In this document: one piece after another, positions 33,471 through 41,730 of the stretch
Layout: each line of letters begins with the position of its first letter
How positions within the stretch are numbered: the first letter of the stretch is position 1
From: Mesorhizobium sp. CA14
GTDB lineage: Bacteria; Pseudomonadota; Alphaproteobacteria; Rhizobiales; Rhizobiaceae
Length of the DNA stretch: 64,000 nucleotides
Assembly (NCBI RefSeq): GCF_020165195.1
Contig: NZ_JAIUHR010000020.1
Location: 47,071 to 111,070, forward strand
Direction of reading: 5' to 3'
Position numbers and translations under genes: made by a program
The notes under the pieces: generated by a model
What the model was told of the DNA's origin: nothing
What the model saw: only the letters and a program-made list of their open reading frames with translations
Databases searched by the model: none

Positions 33471-34466
33471 TCATGCGAGTTTTTGACGAATGGTTTGCTT
33501 GAAAGCGTCGAGCAGCACGGCCGCCAGCACCAGCAGACCATGAATGACCTGGGTGAAGTTAGCCGGCAGGCCCATCAGGTTGATGGCCGTGTTGATGGCC
33601 GACAGCAGCAACACGCCGGCGTAAACCCCGGGTAGTGTGCCGACGCCGCCCTTCAGGCTGACGCCGCCGATGACGACGGCGGCGAACGCGTTGAAGAGGA
33701 GCCCGACGCCGAGATTGGCGGTGGCGCCGGAGGTGCGGATGGCAAGCAGCCAACCGGCAAGCCCGGCAATGGCGCCGGCGAGCACGAAGGCGACGATCAG
33801 GTTGCGGTTGACGCGGATGCCGGCGCGGAAGGTCGCCGTCTCGTTGCCGCCGATCATCACCAGATGCCGGCCGAAAGGCGTCTTGGCCAGGATCAACGAA
33901 AAGATGACGAAGCAGGCGACCGCGATCCATGCGGTGAGGGGCAGACCGGCAAGGCGCTGGATGCCGAACCAGCGGATCGCGGGGGCGAGGTCCTGTGCGG
34001 AGCGACCGCCGGAGATGACCAGCACGAGGCCGCGCACCCAGATGTAGGAAGCAAGTGTGATGATGAAGGCGCTCATCTTCAATCTGACGATGAGGAGGCC
34101 GTTGATGACACCAATGATCGCGCCCACCGCCAGCGCGATGGCGAGCGATACCGGCACCATCAGCCAATCCGGATGCAGTTGCACGCCGAGGCCGATGCCG
34201 GACGAGCAGAACATGATGCCGACCGCCATGGCGCTCAGCGCGGCGACCGATTCGACCGAAAGGTCCATGTGGCCGGCAATGATGACCAGCGCCAGCCCGA
34301 TCGACATGACGCCCAGTACGCTCGAAGCCTCGACGATGTTGGCGAAGATGCCGAGCTGGAAGAAGTTCGGAATGAACATCGAGAACACCGCCAGCACGAA
34401 AACCAGCATGAACCAGACGAGATTGTCGAGCACGAGCTCGAGACTATGGCGAGTGCGCGGATTCAT
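33471..34466 (-). CDS. Ribose/fructose-type ABC transporter permease
   Basis: This 331-aa membrane protein has the RbsC/BPD_transp_2 pattern, with about ten helices and the conserved AGHMDLSVESVAALSAMAVG segment, SAFIITLASYIWVRGLVLVI, and GNETATFRAGIRVNRNLIVA (the ATPase-contact loop). It transports sugar with the ATPase at 35647 and the binding protein at 34568. The DLSV (canonical DLSVGS) motif is intact. Confidence 0.88.
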   Translation of the reverse strand: MNPRTRHSLELVLDNLVWFMLVFVLAVFSMFIPNFFQLGIFANIVEASSVLGVMSIGLALVIIAGHMDLSVESVAALSAMAVGIMFCSSGIGLGVQLHPDWLMVPVSLAIALAVGAIIGVINGLLIVRLKMSAFIITLASYIWVRGLVLVISGGRSAQDLAPAIRWFGIQRLAGLPLTAWIAVACFVIFSLILAKTPFGRHLVMIGGNETATFRAGIRVNRNLIVAFVLAGAIAGLAGWLLAIRTSGATANLGVGLLFNAFAAVVIGGVSLKGGVGTLPGVYAGVLLLSAINTAINLMGLPANFTQVIHGLLVLAAVLLDAFKQTIRQKLA

Positions 34467-34567
34467 GGGGCGATCCGGTTGGCGTCAGGACGGGATGCAC
34501 GACCGCTTCTGCGCGGACGCACCGCAGTGCCCCGGGCCATGACGGCCCGGAGCTCTGCTGGGAAAGC

Positions 34568-35608
34568 CTATTCGACGGACTTGACCGTATCCGTCGGCGG
34601 CTTCTGGTTGCCCCAGAAGGCGGGATTGTCGACGTTTGCCTTGGTGATCGCGGCGCCCGGGATCTTGATGTTGGGTCCCCAGGCTTCCTTGGTCACCACC
34701 GACTTCAGGCCGAGCACGTCGTAGTCACCGGGCTTGATCTCCTGCTTGTTGGCGACCTTATCCATGAACATGGCGACGGCTGCGGCCTGCGCGTAAAGCG
34801 GCTGCTCGACCTCGACGTTCAGCCAGCCCTTCCGGATGAGGTCGAGGCCGACCGGCGCGCCGTTCGAGCTCATCAGCATGACATCGCCCGGCTTCTTGCC
34901 GGCGGCTTCGAGCGAAGCGACCGCGGCGACCGAGAGGTGGGCGGCATGGCTGAAGATCAGGTCGATGTCTGGATTGGCCAGCATCTGGTCGGCAACGATG
35001 GTGCCGGCATTGCTCGCTTCCCACTGCATGGCCGGCAGCGAAATGATCTTGACGTCCGGAAACGCCTTCATCTTCTCCTCGAAACCTTTCTGGATATCGA
35101 GCGTGTAGGGATCGCCCGGATCGCCGAGCACCTGGAGGATCTTGCCCTTGACCGAGCCGTTTTTGGCCTTCAGCAGGGCCTCGGCCTGATCGGCCGCGAT
35201 GTGGCCGATCTCGACCGTGCCTGCGACCGAGGTGAAGTCGGACGGCGTTGCGGTGATCTGGCGGTCGAACTCGACCACCGGGATGCCGGCGGCCCGGGCG
35301 GCTTCAACGGATGGCTTCAACGCGTTGAAATCGACCGCGGCGAGGATGATCGCCTTGGGCTTCAGCGCGATAACGTCATTCATTTGCGATTGCTGAGCGT
35401 CGGTCTTGTTGTCCGCGTTCAGCGTTTTCATCTCATAGCCGACCTGCTTCAGGAACAGTTCCAGAGCGCTCACCGAGCCGGTCTGGAATTCGTCAAGCAA
35501 TGTCGGCACCAGGTAATAGACGGTACCCTTGGACTGGGCGAATGCCGGCGTTAGCGTGGCAAAGGCCAGTGCCAGGATGCCGAAGACAGAAAGTAGCAGT
35601 CGCTTCAT
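34568..35608 (-). CDS. Periplasmic sugar-binding protein (ribose/fructose type)
   Basis: This 346-aa protein has a Sec signal peptide (MKRLLLSVFGILALAFATLT then PAFAQS) and a type I periplasmic-binding fold (peripla_BP_4): MNDVIALKPKAIILAAVDFN, GIPVVEFDRQI, and LIFSHAAHLSVAAV. ATG 35608 has GAGGAG upstream. It lies between the ATPase (38 bp upstream) and permease genes. The exact ligand is not readable; its single-NBD ATPase partner recalls the rhizobial FrcBCA fructose importer. Confidence 0.85.
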   Translation of the reverse strand: MKRLLLSVFGILALAFATLTPAFAQSKGTVYYLVPTLLDEFQTGSVSALELFLKQVGYEMKTLNADNKTDAQQSQMNDVIALKPKAIILAAVDFNALKPSVEAARAAGIPVVEFDRQITATPSDFTSVAGTVEIGHIAADQAEALLKAKNGSVKGKILQVLGDPGDPYTLDIQKGFEEKMKAFPDVKIISLPAMQWEASNAGTIVADQMLANPDIDLIFSHAAHLSVAAVASLEAAGKKPGDVMLMSSNGAPVGLDLIRKGWLNVEVEQPLYAQAAAVAMFMDKVANKQEIKPGDYDVLGLKSVVTKEAWGPNIKIPGAAITKANVDNPAFWGNQKPPTDTVKSVE

Positions 35609-35646
35609 GTCGTTCGCTCCTCTTGCGCCGGACCCCTCATTGTTTC

Positions 35647-36411
35647 TCAGCCCGCCGGTCCGGCACCGGCGAGCGTCTCCCCGGTAATCATGTTGATCAC
35701 CGCGTCGGGACTTGTCTTGTTGCGGGCAACGTCGCCGGCCACGACGCCCTGGCGGATCACCACGATCCGGTCGGCGACTTGGAAGGCCTGCTGCATGATG
35801 TGGGTGATGATGACGACGCCGATACCCTGCCTTGCCACCTGGCGGATCATGTCGAGGCCACGGCGCGTCTGTTCGACGCCGAGCGCGGCGAAGGGCTCGT
35901 CGAGCAGCACCAGCTTGCCGCCCCAATGGACGAAGCGGTTGAGCTCGATCGCCTGCCGCTGGCCGCCCGAGAGATGCTCGACCTTGGTGCGCAGCGAAGG
36001 AATACGCGTGCCGGCATTGGCCAGCGCCTTGCCGACCACCGCTTCCATCGCGCGCTCGTCGAGGACCGGAACGCCCAGCACCTTGCGGGTGATCTCGCGT
36101 CCCATGAAGAAGTTGGCTACGACATCGACATTGGTGCAGAGCGAAAGGTCCTGGTAGACGGTTTCGATGCCGGCGGCCTTGGCCTCGGCCGGAGACCTGG
36201 CGAGGAATTCCTTGCCTTCGAAGAGCATGCGGCCCGAGGTCGGTTCGAGCCCGCCTGCGATGATCTTGACCAGCGTCGACTTGCCGGCGCCGTTGTCGCC
36301 GAGCAGGGCTACAACCTCGCCGCGTCCGATCGAAAAGCTGATACCGCGCAGCGCCTGGATGGCGCCGTAGTTCTTGGCGACGTTGTCGAGGACCAGCAGG
36401 GGTTCGCTCAT
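35647..36411 (-). CDS. Single-domain sugar ABC ATPase (FrcA-like)
   Basis: This 254-aa ATPase has Walker A GDNGAGKST near 38, a Q-loop (ETVYQDLSLCTNVDVVANFF), signature HLSGGQRQAIELNRFVHWGG, Walker B LVLLDEPFAALGV and H-loop ITHIMQQA. Ribose-type ATPases such as RbsA normally have two such domains (about 500 aa). The single-domain form matches FrcA of rhizobial fructose importers. ATG 36411 overlaps the stop of the ROK regulator gene (ATGA), so the regulator and transporter are one operon. Confidence 0.87.
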   Translation of the reverse strand: MSEPLLVLDNVAKNYGAIQALRGISFSIGRGEVVALLGDNGAGKSTLVKIIAGGLEPTSGRMLFEGKEFLARSPAEAKAAGIETVYQDLSLCTNVDVVANFFMGREITRKVLGVPVLDERAMEAVVGKALANAGTRIPSLRTKVEHLSGGQRQAIELNRFVHWGGKLVLLDEPFAALGVEQTRRGLDMIRQVARQGIGVVIITHIMQQAFQVADRIVVIRQGVVAGDVARNKTSPDAVINMITGETLAGAGPAG

Positions 36412-37589
36412 GCCGCGACGTCTCCGCCTCTCAGAAGGTCGCCATCGCGCTGCCGCTTGGCGGTGAAGATCTGGCCGAAGCGCGGGGAGAGCACGCCCGA
36501 AACGGCAAGTGCCGCCGCTCCGCGCAGCACCGCGTGCTGGCCACCTTGCGCCACCAGGATACGCGGTGTGGTGCGATCCTTGCGCGCCGAAACCGAGTTC
36601 AGCAGCGGCTCCAGCGATGCCGCCAGCCGTTCGAGCAGGCCAGACGAGGCCAATCCGCCAAGAACGATGGTTTCGGGATCGAAGAGGTTCTCGATGATGG
36701 CGATCGCGTTGCGAAATACGGGCGCGACCTCGGCCACCCAGCCGGCATCGTCGCCGCTCCAGCGGCTTCGCGCGTCCAGCGAAATATAGCGTTCGAGGCA
36801 GCCGCGATTGCCGCAGGGGCACGGCTCGCCGCCCGGAACGACGGGGATATGGCCGATCTCGCCGGCATTGCCCCAGGCGCCGCGCAGCACGCTGCCGTCA
36901 TGCAGCATGGCGCCGCCGAGCCCCACGCCGAAATAGAGATAGTAATATTCGGAATGCTTTGCGCCGAGACCATAAAGGCGCTCGCCCATGGCGGCGGCCG
37001 CCATGTCGTTTTCGAAGAAGGCCGGCAGGCCGGTGGCTGCCGACAGCCGCTCGCGTAGCAAAACGTCCCGCCAACCAACCATGGTCGTCGGGCCGACGAA
37101 GCTCATGGGTTCGACACCGAACGGGCCAGGAAGCGCCATGCCGATACCGATGACGCGGCTGCCCGGGCGGCGCCCTGTCATCTCGGCGACCATGGCGCCG
37201 ATTGCTTCGAACGCGTCATCGGGAGCGGCGTTGGGCACGTCGCGGTGCGCACCCTCGATCACATCGCCGCTGAGGTTGATCAGCGCCGCGTCGATGCCGA
37301 GCGGAGTGAGGTGGATGCCGACGGCATATCCGCCGTCTGGGTTGATGCGCAGCGTCGCCGGCGGCAGGCCACGACCCTTCGGCTCCTCGCGTACCGACAG
37401 GATGTAGCCTTGTTCCTCCAACTCGCGAACGATGGTCGAAACGGTCTGGACTGTCAGTCCGACATGCCGGGCGATGTCGCCGCGCGCGATGGGGCCGAAG
37501 CGGCGGATGGACTCAAGCACGATGCGCCGGTTGTACGGTCGCCCGAATTCCTGATTGGTCCCCCGCAACGCCATGCCTTGCGCTCCCAT
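36408..37589 (-). CDS. ROK-family transcriptional regulator
   Basis: This 393-aa protein has an N-terminal winged helix (YNRRIVLESIRRFGPIARGD, LTVQTVSTIVRELEEQGYIL) followed by a ROK fold with the ATP-site-like segment GVGLGGAMLHDG, EIGHIPVVPGG and the zinc motif CPCGNRGCLE. ROK regulators such as XylR, NagC or FrcR bind a sugar or its phosphate. It is the first gene of the operon and probably controls it, so autoregulation is expected. ATG 37574 (MALRGTNQ) is an alternative start. Confidence 0.88.
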   Translation of the reverse strand: MGAQGMALRGTNQEFGRPYNRRIVLESIRRFGPIARGDIARHVGLTVQTVSTIVRELEEQGYILSVREEPKGRGLPPATLRINPDGGYAVGIHLTPLGIDAALINLSGDVIEGAHRDVPNAAPDDAFEAIGAMVAEMTGRRPGSRVIGIGMALPGPFGVEPMSFVGPTTMVGWRDVLLRERLSAATGLPAFFENDMAAAAMGERLYGLGAKHSEYYYLYFGVGLGGAMLHDGSVLRGAWGNAGEIGHIPVVPGGEPCPCGNRGCLERYISLDARSRWSGDDAGWVAEVAPVFRNAIAIIENLFDPETIVLGGLASSGLLERLAASLEPLLNSVSARKDRTTPRILVAQGGQHAVLRGAAALAVSGVLSPRFGQIFTAKRQRDGDLLRGGDVAA

Positions 37590-37778
37590 CTCTGCGGCCA
37601 GACTTGCAGAGAAGATTTATTCAGTCAAATGGAATTCAAAAATATTTCTGATTGCGGCAACAGGAACCCGCTGCGATCGCCATTTCGCAGCGGGAGGCTC
37701 AAACTCGAAGCCAGTGGGGCGGTTGGAGCGGTCCAGCGTTTCACAACGTCGCGGAGTGCTCTAGACTTTGTTTTTGTA
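37590..37778 (-). promoter_or_regulatory. Upstream region of the ROK operon
   Basis: About 190 bp. The first 60 bp (37610-37665) are AT-rich for this genome, including gatttattcagtcaaatgg and attcaaaaatatttctgatt, where ROK-type regulators often bind AT-rich inverted repeats. I see no exact palindrome, so the operator is not pinned down. Confidence 0.3.
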
Positions 37779-37818
37779 CAGTTCCGGAAGATTTGCCACG
37801 CACTTCCCCGGCATTGCC
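37779..37818. repeat. Degenerate copy of the gcaattccgg palindrome
   Basis: This copy, cagttccggaagatttgcca then cacttccccggcattgccc, is a weak match to the elements at 238-280 and 63004-63047. It lies at the stop of the permease gene at 37819. Confidence 0.35.
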
Positions 37819-38574
37819 CTAATAACGGATAACCCGCCGCTCGATCAGCACGACAATACAGAACAGCGCGATCGACAGTGACGATGACAGCACGATCGCC
37901 GCATAAAGCCGGTCGGACTGGTAGTTGAAGGTGGCCTGGATGATCAGCGCGCCGAGCCCTTTGTCCGAGCCGATCCACTCGCCGACGATGGCGCCGATCA
38001 CGGCGGTGGCCGACGCGATCCTGAGCGAGGAGAACAGCATCGGTAAGGCGCGCGGCAGGCGCAGGCTCCAGAAAATCTCCGAACGCGTCGCCGACAGCAC
38101 CCGGAACAGCTCGTGCTCGTTGTCGCTGGCCGAATCGAGGCCGCGGATCATGTTCACCAGCGTCGGGAAGAAGCAGATCACCGCGGCGATGACGATCTTC
38201 GGAGTCATGCCGAGACCGAAGATCAGGATGATGATCGGCGACAGCGCCAGGATCGGGATGGTGTTGAAGAAGAGCACGATTGGGAAATAGGCAGCCTGCA
38301 GAACGCGGCTGTGGACGAAGAGAACGGCCAGCAGCACGGCAGCCAAATTGCCGATGACGAAGCCGGCCAGCGCCTCGATCAGCGTCGGCCGCAGGTTGTC
38401 GATGAGGAGCGAAAAGCTCTTCTGGAAGACACCGAAGATCGCCGTGGGCGTCGGCACGATATAGGCCGGCACGCCGAGCAGCGGCAGGAGGTATTGCCAC
38501 GCGAGCAAGATCGATGCCGCACCCAGGACGGGAAGCGCAATCGTCATTTGCGGGGAGAGCGGCGGCTGTCTCAC
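37819..38574 (-). CDS. NitT/TauT-type ABC transporter permease
   Basis: This 251-aa membrane protein has about six helices and the BPD_transp_1 EAA loop (VLSATRSEIFWSLRLPRALP). It resembles SsuC/TauC permeases, including the conserved opening (LAWQYLLPLLGVPAYIVPTP) and the end (GEWIGSDKGLGALIIQATFN). Its ATG overlaps the ATPase stop by 4 bp. It is the last gene of a six-gene minus-strand operon. Confidence 0.87.
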   Translation of the reverse strand: MRQPPLSPQMTIALPVLGAASILLAWQYLLPLLGVPAYIVPTPTAIFGVFQKSFSLLIDNLRPTLIEALAGFVIGNLAAVLLAVLFVHSRVLQAAYFPIVLFFNTIPILALSPIIILIFGLGMTPKIVIAAVICFFPTLVNMIRGLDSASDNEHELFRVLSATRSEIFWSLRLPRALPMLFSSLRIASATAVIGAIVGEWIGSDKGLGALIIQATFNYQSDRLYAAIVLSSSLSIALFCIVVLIERRVIRY

Positions 38575-39344
38575 GATGCGTGCTCCAGCGCCACGCGCAG
38601 ATCGGCCATGGCGGCGACGATCGCCGGATCCTCGCGTTTGCAGCGATTGCCTTCCTGCTTGAAGGGCCGCATGTCGAGATCCTTGAGGATGCGCCCCGGA
38701 TTGGCGGCGAGCACGATGACGCGTTCGCCGAGGTATGCGGCTTCGGCGATCGAATGAGTGACGAAGAGGACGGTCGTGCCGGTGCGCCGCCAGAGAGACA
38801 GCAGTTCGTCGTTGAGACGATCGCGGGTGATCTCGTCCAGTGCGCCGAAGGGCTCGTCCATCAGAAGCAGTTTTGGTTCGCCGAGCAGGGCGCGCGCGAT
38901 CGCAACGCGCTGGCGCTGGCCGCCGGAGAGCTGACGCGGCAGGCGCTCACTGAGGCCGCCGAGGCCCATCAGCTCCAGCAGTTCCGCGCTGCGGTCCTCG
39001 ATCTTGCGGGTCAGGCTGCCTTGGCCGACGCCGAGCGGCAGGCGCACATTGTCGCGTACCGTGCGCCAGGGGAGCAGCGTCGAATCCTGGAAGACGAAGC
39101 CGACATCGCGGCGCGAACGCACCGCATGCGGCGTTTCGCCAAGCACGCTGATCGTGCCGCCGAGCGGATCGAGCAGGTCGGCCACCACGCGGAGCAAGGT
39201 CGACTTGCCGCAGCCGGACGGCCCCAGGATCGACAGGAAGGAACCGGCCGCGACGGTGAGGTCGAGGCCGGCGAGCACTTTGACGGCCATCTGCCGGCCG
39301 CCATAGCCGACATCCAACTGTCGCGCTTCGATCGCGTTGTGCAT
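38571..39344 (-). CDS. NitT/TauT-type ABC transporter ATPase
   Basis: This 257-aa ATPase has Walker A GPSGCGKST near residue 42, Q-loop VFQDSTLLPWRTV, signature LSGGQRQRVAIARALL, Walker B LLLMDEPFGALDEITRD and H-loop VTHSIAEA. The Q-loop LLPWRTV sequence is typical of nitrate, sulfonate, taurine and HMP-precursor importers. It pairs with the permease at 37819 and the binding protein at 39445. Confidence 0.88.
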   Translation of the reverse strand: MHNAIEARQLDVGYGGRQMAVKVLAGLDLTVAAGSFLSILGPSGCGKSTLLRVVADLLDPLGGTISVLGETPHAVRSRRDVGFVFQDSTLLPWRTVRDNVRLPLGVGQGSLTRKIEDRSAELLELMGLGGLSERLPRQLSGGQRQRVAIARALLGEPKLLLMDEPFGALDEITRDRLNDELLSLWRRTGTTVLFVTHSIAEAAYLGERVIVLAANPGRILKDLDMRPFKQEGNRCKREDPAIVAAMADLRVALEHAS

Positions 39345-39399
39345 TAGATCAGCACGACGTTTGATTCAATCGTCATGCCAATCCAACTCTTTGTTGGAG

Positions 39400-39444
39400 C
39401 ATGATCTTTTCCAATAACCGGTTCCCACTGTTTGGGATCATGCC
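39400..39444. repeat. Intergenic palindrome, gcatgatc family
   Basis: GCATGATC (39400-39407) and GATCATGC (39437-39444) form perfect arms around a ccggttcccac core. It lies between the binding-protein and ATPase genes. This is a frequent rhizobial dispersed repeat type; a related core (gtggttttccggtttt-like) occurs at 51547-51640. Confidence 0.6.
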
Positions 39445-40497
39445 TTAGGCCGCGGGTGCGTCGAGCTTGGGCCGGTCTGCGGCCGAAAGCTCCAGGATCT
39501 TGGTGGTGTAGACATCCTTGGCGGCCGGACGGCCGTTTGGATACTGGCCGACCGTGTCGAGCAACACCAGCTGCTCCTCGATCGAGGCCGGATCGAACGT
39601 GCCCCAGCCATCCTTGGCGGTCGTGCCGTCGAAGGAGAGCTTCAGCACCAGATTGACGGTCTTTTCCTCCCAGCCGAGATCCATTTCCGGATAGGCGGCG
39701 ACCATCTTCTTGACCGCTTCCTGCGGGTTGGCATGCACCCAACCCCAGCCCTTGCCGACGGCGCCGACGAACTGGGCCAGCGTTTCCGGATCCTTCTCGA
39801 TCGCCCCGTCGGTGGCGAAATAGACATCGGCATAGGAGCTCAGGCCGAGGTCGCGCACCAGGAGGTCTATGCGGTCGTCGCCGACAACGCTGAGCGCCTG
39901 GGTGTTGGTGATCCAGCCGCCGATCGCGTCGACATCGCCGCGCACCAGCGGGGCCTTGTCGAAGCCGACATTGACGATGGTCACCTCCGACGGATCGATG
40001 CCGTTCTTGGCCAGGATCTCGTCGATGACGAAGCGCGCCGTCGGCTGGATGCCGATCTTCTTGCCCTTGAGGTCGGCCACGCTGCGGATCGGCTTGGCCG
40101 GCTTCGAGGTCAGCGCGTAGGGGCCGGTGCGGAAGCCGCAGGCGATGATCTTGATCGGCACGCCGCTAGCGCGGGCCGAATAGAGCTGCGGCGTTTCCGA
40201 GAACTGGCCAAGCTGCGCGGCGCCCGAAATGACCGGCGGCACTGTCGACGCATTGGGGCCGCCGGGGCTGAATTCGACCTCCAGTCCGGCATCCTTGAAA
40301 TAGCCGTTGGCGACGGCCGCGATATCGCCGATCTGGCCGTTGGACATCAGCCAGTCATACTGGATGACGACCTTGCCGGCGGCCTTTGCGCCCGGCGTCA
40401 GCACCAGCTGCATGCCGGCCGATGCGGCCGCAACGGCTGCCATGCCGCCTTTGACGAAAGTGCGGCGGTTCAATTCGAAGTCTCGGTTCCCACTCAT
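39445..40497 (-). CDS. NMT1/THI5-like substrate-binding protein (Tat-exported)
   Basis: This 350-aa protein has a twin-arginine signal (NRRTFVKGGMAAVAAASAGM). The mature part is an NMT1/SsuA-type type II binding fold: QYDWLMSNGQIGDIAAVANG, YFKDAGLEVEFSPGG, KGKKIGIQPT, and GDVDAIGGW. Family ligands are small organic molecules such as taurine, sulfonates, pyrimidine precursors and riboflavin; the specific one here is unknown. It lies between the VOC gene and the ATPase gene. Confidence 0.87.
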   Translation of the reverse strand: MSGNRDFELNRRTFVKGGMAAVAAASAGMQLVLTPGAKAAGKVVIQYDWLMSNGQIGDIAAVANGYFKDAGLEVEFSPGGPNASTVPPVISGAAQLGQFSETPQLYSARASGVPIKIIACGFRTGPYALTSKPAKPIRSVADLKGKKIGIQPTARFVIDEILAKNGIDPSEVTIVNVGFDKAPLVRGDVDAIGGWITNTQALSVVGDDRIDLLVRDLGLSSYADVYFATDGAIEKDPETLAQFVGAVGKGWGWVHANPQEAVKKMVAAYPEMDLGWEEKTVNLVLKLSFDGTTAKDGWGTFDPASIEEQLVLLDTVGQYPNGRPAAKDVYTTKILELSAADRPKLDAPAA

Positions 40498-40558
40498 TTT
40501 TCGCTCCTGTTGCAGACTTTGTCGTCTCTTTCAGGCGCCGCTCCCTTCAGCGCGGCGT

Positions 40559-40993
40559 CTACGGCTGTTCGTCGTGGTAGTCGCCGGGGCCGCCGTCGAG
40601 CCAGGCGTAAAGTTCCCAGAGCGTGTCGTCCGGGTCGGTGAAATAGGCGCAGCGCGCATTCCAGACGTAGTTGTCAGGCGGGCCATAGAAGGGCACGCCC
40701 TTGGCGCTGAGATCGGCATGCATCCGGTCGATGTCGGCGGGCCTATCGAGCTGCACGGCAACACAGACCTTGTGCGCGTGGCGCGGCGATCTCAGCTTCG
40801 ACACGCCGGTATGGCGGTTGATGTGATCGAGCTCCCAGGCGGCGAGGGTGACGCCTTCGCCATGGAAATCGGCAAAACCTTCGGCGCGGCGGCGCAGGCG
40901 GAAGCCGAGTTTTTCAACGTAGAAGTCGACCGTCCTTTCGATGTTTTCGACCAGCAGGCAGACGTCGGTGATGCGGGTGATGCTTGCCGACAT
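40559..40993 (-). CDS. VOC-superfamily (glyoxalase/dioxygenase-like) protein
   Basis: This 144-aa protein has a VOC fold pattern: ITRITDVCLLVENIERTVDF, YVEKLGFRLRRRAEGFADFH, with later HAHKVCVAVQ and ARCAYFTDPDDTLWELYAWL. The metal residues at His (HKVC), and Glu (WELY) are visible; a first His near the N-terminus is not (TDVCL), so the metal site may be incomplete. Family members act as lyases, isomerases, ring-cleaving dioxygenases or binding proteins. It is co-transcribed with a FadR-type regulator and an FAD oxidase. Confidence 0.78.
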   Translation of the reverse strand: MSASITRITDVCLLVENIERTVDFYVEKLGFRLRRRAEGFADFHGEGVTLAAWELDHINRHTGVSKLRSPRHAHKVCVAVQLDRPADIDRMHADLSAKGVPFYGPPDNYVWNARCAYFTDPDDTLWELYAWLDGGPGDYHDEQP

Positions 40994-40995
40994 GA

Positions 40996-41730
40996 CTATT
41001 TTGCTCCCTTGGCTTTCGAGAGCGGCAGCTTGACGCCGACGCGATTGGCGGCACCGATGATATGGGCGCGCATTGCCGCTTCCGCCGCCGCCGGGTCGCC
41101 CGCCACCAGCGCGTCATAGATGCGCACATGCTCGCCGACATTGATCTCGACCAGATCGTGCAGCGGGTTGGTCATGCGCGCGTAGTGGATCGAGTGGCGG
41201 ATCTGCTCGCAGACAAAGGAAATGAAGGTGTGGATGTAGCTGTTGCCGGTCGCGCGCGCGATCTCGCGGTGGAAGAGCAGGTCGGCGTCGATGCTGCCTT
41301 CCTCCCAACGCTCCTCGCCCCCCATGCGGTCGAGCGCCGCCTTGATCGAGCCGAGATGTTCCTGACTGCGGCGCGCCGCCGCGAGCGCCGCCGATTCGGC
41401 CTCGAGGATGCAGCGCAGCTCGAACAGCCGCTCCATATTATGCGTATCCTTGAGCGCCTCGCGGTCGATGCGGATCGCGGCCCGCTGCTCGGGCGCCAGC
41501 ACGAAGGCGCCGATGCCTTGGCGCGCCTCGATCATGCCGTCGGCACGAAGCTGGGCGATCGCCTCGCGCACGACATTGCGGCTGACGCCGAATTTTTCCG
41601 ACAGCTCCTGCTCGGTCGGCAGGCGCGCGCCGGGGTTCAGTTCACCGGATTCGATCTCGCGGCTGAGGAAGGCGGCGACACGGTGCGGCAGCGTTTCGAC
41701 AGTGCCGATGGCGGCCAGTCTTTGTTTCAT
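40996..41730 (-). CDS. GntR/FadR-family transcriptional regulator
   Basis: This 244-aa regulator has an N-terminal GntR winged helix (ARLPTEQELSEKFGVSRNVV, REAIAQLRADGMIEARQGIG) and a C-terminal FCD domain (FELRCILEAESAALAAARRS; FHREIARATGNSYIHTFISF), with metal-binding His and Asp typical of the FadR subgroup. Such regulators respond to carboxylic acids. It overlaps the FAD oxidase gene stop by 4 bp and probably controls the divergent promoters at 43161-43418. Confidence 0.88.
   Translation of the reverse strand: MKQRLAAIGTVETLPHRVAAFLSREIESGELNPGARLPTEQELSEKFGVSRNVVREAIAQLRADGMIEARQGIGAFVLAPEQRAAIRIDREALKDTHNMERLFELRCILEAESAALAAARRSQEHLGSIKAALDRMGGEERWEEGSIDADLLFHREIARATGNSYIHTFISFVCEQIRHSIHYARMTNPLHDLVEINVGEHVRIYDALVAGDPAAAEAAMRAHIIGAANRVGVKLPLSKAKGAK

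Noticed and set aside
38113..39347. Plus-strand frames over the NitT/TauT permease and ATPase genes
   Set aside because: Low-complexity Asp/Glu/Arg translations typical of antisense shadows.
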